From NCBI GenBank assembly GCA_020024215.1, contig JAHHUC010000017.1, forward strand, positions 1-32,478: a DNA stretch of 32,478 nt, read 5' to 3'. How positions within the stretch are numbered: position 1 is the stretch's first letter; each line of letters opens with the position of its first letter. Shown piece by piece: positions 31,724-32,478 of this stretch. Source of the stretch: Oscillospiraceae bacterium (GTDB lineage: Bacteria; Bacillota; Clostridia; Oscillospirales; Ruminococcaceae). The position numbers and the translations under genes are program-made. The notes beneath the pieces are model-generated. The model was not told the DNA's origin, ran no database searches, and worked only from the letters and a program-made list of their open reading frames with translations.

Positions 31724-32374
31724 ATGTTCACAACACTTTTAAATTTTCTTTTTTGGGCAAAGCTGTTCTTTCCTGTTCTTCATCCCACATCCTCCAGCTG
31801 CTTCCCAAGGCCGTTTACCAAAAAGGAAGAAAAAGAATGCTTCAAAAGAATAAAGGAAGGGGACCAAAAGGCAAAAGACGAGCTTATTGAACACAACCTC
31901 AGGCTTGTTGTACACATAATCAAAAAATATTATTCTCCGGACAGGGATCAGGACGATTTAATCTCCATAGGAACCATAGGTCTTATAAAGGCTGCCAACA
32001 GCTTCAACTATGAAAAGGGAACAAAATTTGCAACCTATGCCGCCAGATGCATTGACAACGAAATACTCATGCACTTCAGACATCTTAAAAAGACAAAGCA
32101 GGAAATATCCCTCTCCACACCTGTTGACCGGGACAAGGACGGCAACGAATTGACACTTATGGATATTATGGCTGATAAAAACGAGCTTTCTGATGAGATT
32201 GACTGCTGCATGAAAAAAGAGCAGCTAAAGTCCGTAATAGAAAAATATCTGACCGAAAGGGAAAAAGAGGTCATATATATGCGCTATGGCATAGGAAGCG
32301 ACGGCGATTTGACACAAAAGGAGGCAGCTAAGCGACTTGGCATTTCAAGGTCTTATGTATCCCGCCGCCACTAA
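31724..32374 (+). CDS. sigK: Pro-sigma-K, C-terminus cut off in region 4.2
   Basis: 216 residues to the TAA at 32372. A hydrophobic pro-region (residues 1-20, FTTLLNFLFWAKLFF, then the FPRPFTKKEEKE turn) is followed by sigma-70 regions 2 (HNLRLVVHIIKKYY, SIGTIGLIKA, FATYAARCIDNEILMHFRH) and 3. Region 4 follows (LTEREKEVIYMRYGI, QKEAAKRLGISRSYVSR). It drives late mother-cell genes in sporulation. AAGGAGG lies 7 bases before the ATG. The usual ending after ISRSYVSR is an IEK-type helix and about 20 more residues; here the frame turns into Arg-His-stop at 32366-32374, in DNA that shows no homology to the expected end in any frame for 100 bases. So the gene is interrupted or truncated. Sigma-K genes in B. 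subtilis and C. difficile are split by excisable skin elements. Confidence 0.9.
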   Translation: MFTTLLNFLFWAKLFFPVLHPTSSSCFPRPFTKKEEKECFKRIKEGDQKAKDELIEHNLRLVVHIIKKYYSPDRDQDDLISIGTIGLIKAANSFNYEKGTKFATYAARCIDNEILMHFRHLKKTKQEISLSTPVDRDKDGNELTLMDIMADKNELSDEIDCCMKKEQLKSVIEKYLTEREKEVIYMRYGIGSDGDLTQKEAAKRLGISRSYVSRRH

Positions 32375-32478
32375 TGTAAACGAATCCCGGAAAGCCTTGA
32401 TTCAAAAGGTTTTCCGGGATTCCATCATAAGTAGAGTAGCGCCGCGGTTAATGTAAGCGGCGAGAATATTTGCAGGAA
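32363..32478 (+). mobile_element. Candidate left junction of a skin-like element in sigK
   Basis: From the point where sigma-K homology stops, the sequence holds three structures. There is a 20-base direct repeat, 32363-32382 and 32440-32459 (16 of 20 identical, sharing CGCCGC and TAATGTAA). Between the copies is a 16-bp hairpin with a 7-base loop (32383-32421). The second copy also contains CGCCGC/GCGGCG arms. These could be recombinase sites at the edge of an inserted element. No recombinase gene is inside the window, and the other junction is not visible. Confidence 0.45.
32383..32421. repeat. 16-bp hairpin directly after the sigK break
   Basis: AATCCCGGAAAGCCTT pairs with AAGGTTTTCCGGGATT (one G-T pair) around GATTCAA. 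There is no T-run on either side, so it is not a standard terminator. Its place next to the point where sigma-K homology ends is what makes it notable. Confidence 0.7.

Noticed and set aside
1..32478. CRISPR arrays, insertion sequences with transposase, phage genes
   Set aside because: No regularly spaced identical repeats and no transposase, integrase or phage structural motifs were seen in the window; the only mobile-element hint is the sigK break at the right edge.

Overview
The window looks like chromosome of a spore-forming, low-to-mid GC anaerobic Clostridium relative, probably Oscillospiraceae/Ruminococcaceae. The signs are spoIIID and a pro-sigma-K gene, a class 3 (Firmicutes-type) fructose-1,6-bisphosphatase, a K+-dependent type membrane pyrophosphatase, a Feo iron importer with two stand-alone FeoA proteins, strong AGGAGG ribosome sites and frequent TTG starts. 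This assignment is inference from gene content; there is no rRNA.

Layout. 1-1330: AT-rich edge with the tail of one gene, a heavily decayed secreted-protein gene and an unknown membrane protein. 1630-9725: a carbohydrate uptake locus. A binding lipoprotein and two permeases read leftward. Divergent from them are nagA (GlcNAc-6-P deacetylase), a ROK-like sugar kinase, then a separately promoted MsmX/UgpC-type ATPase with a long structured leader, and a CBM9-like protein. Together these suggest import and catabolism of an N-acetylated amino sugar. 9825-10112: spoIIID. 10196-13241: an iron-uptake operon (feoA, feoA, feoB, small Cys-rich protein) behind a near-consensus promoter with a DtxR/IdeR-like palindrome at its start point. 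13387-19193: an M18 aminopeptidase facing an operon of nnrD, a small membrane protein and an M29 aminopeptidase, then a class B penicillin-binding protein. 19210-22160: envelope and lipoprotein genes and tRNA-Thr(GGT). 22194-28935: a small membrane protein, hppA, and a cinA-fbp-traX operon. 29054-31615: a NitT/TauT-type ABC importer. 31724-32374: pro-sigma-K.

The most notable points are at the right edge and in the feo operon. The sigma-K reading frame is normal, with a hydrophobic pro-region, up to the recognition helix of region 4.2. It then stops abruptly in unrelated DNA that carries a 16-bp hairpin and 20-bp direct repeats. This is what the left junction of a skin-like, sporulation-excised element would look like, although simple gene disruption is possible. 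In the feo operon the small FeoB-associated protein has an in-frame TGA exactly where a cysteine of its Cys-rich tail is expected, with the rest of the tail intact beyond it. The MsmX-type ATPase gene has its only strong Shine-Dalgarno sequence 113 nt upstream of the ATG, separated from it by four consecutive hairpins.

All calls are from reading the sequence; no database search or folding program was run.
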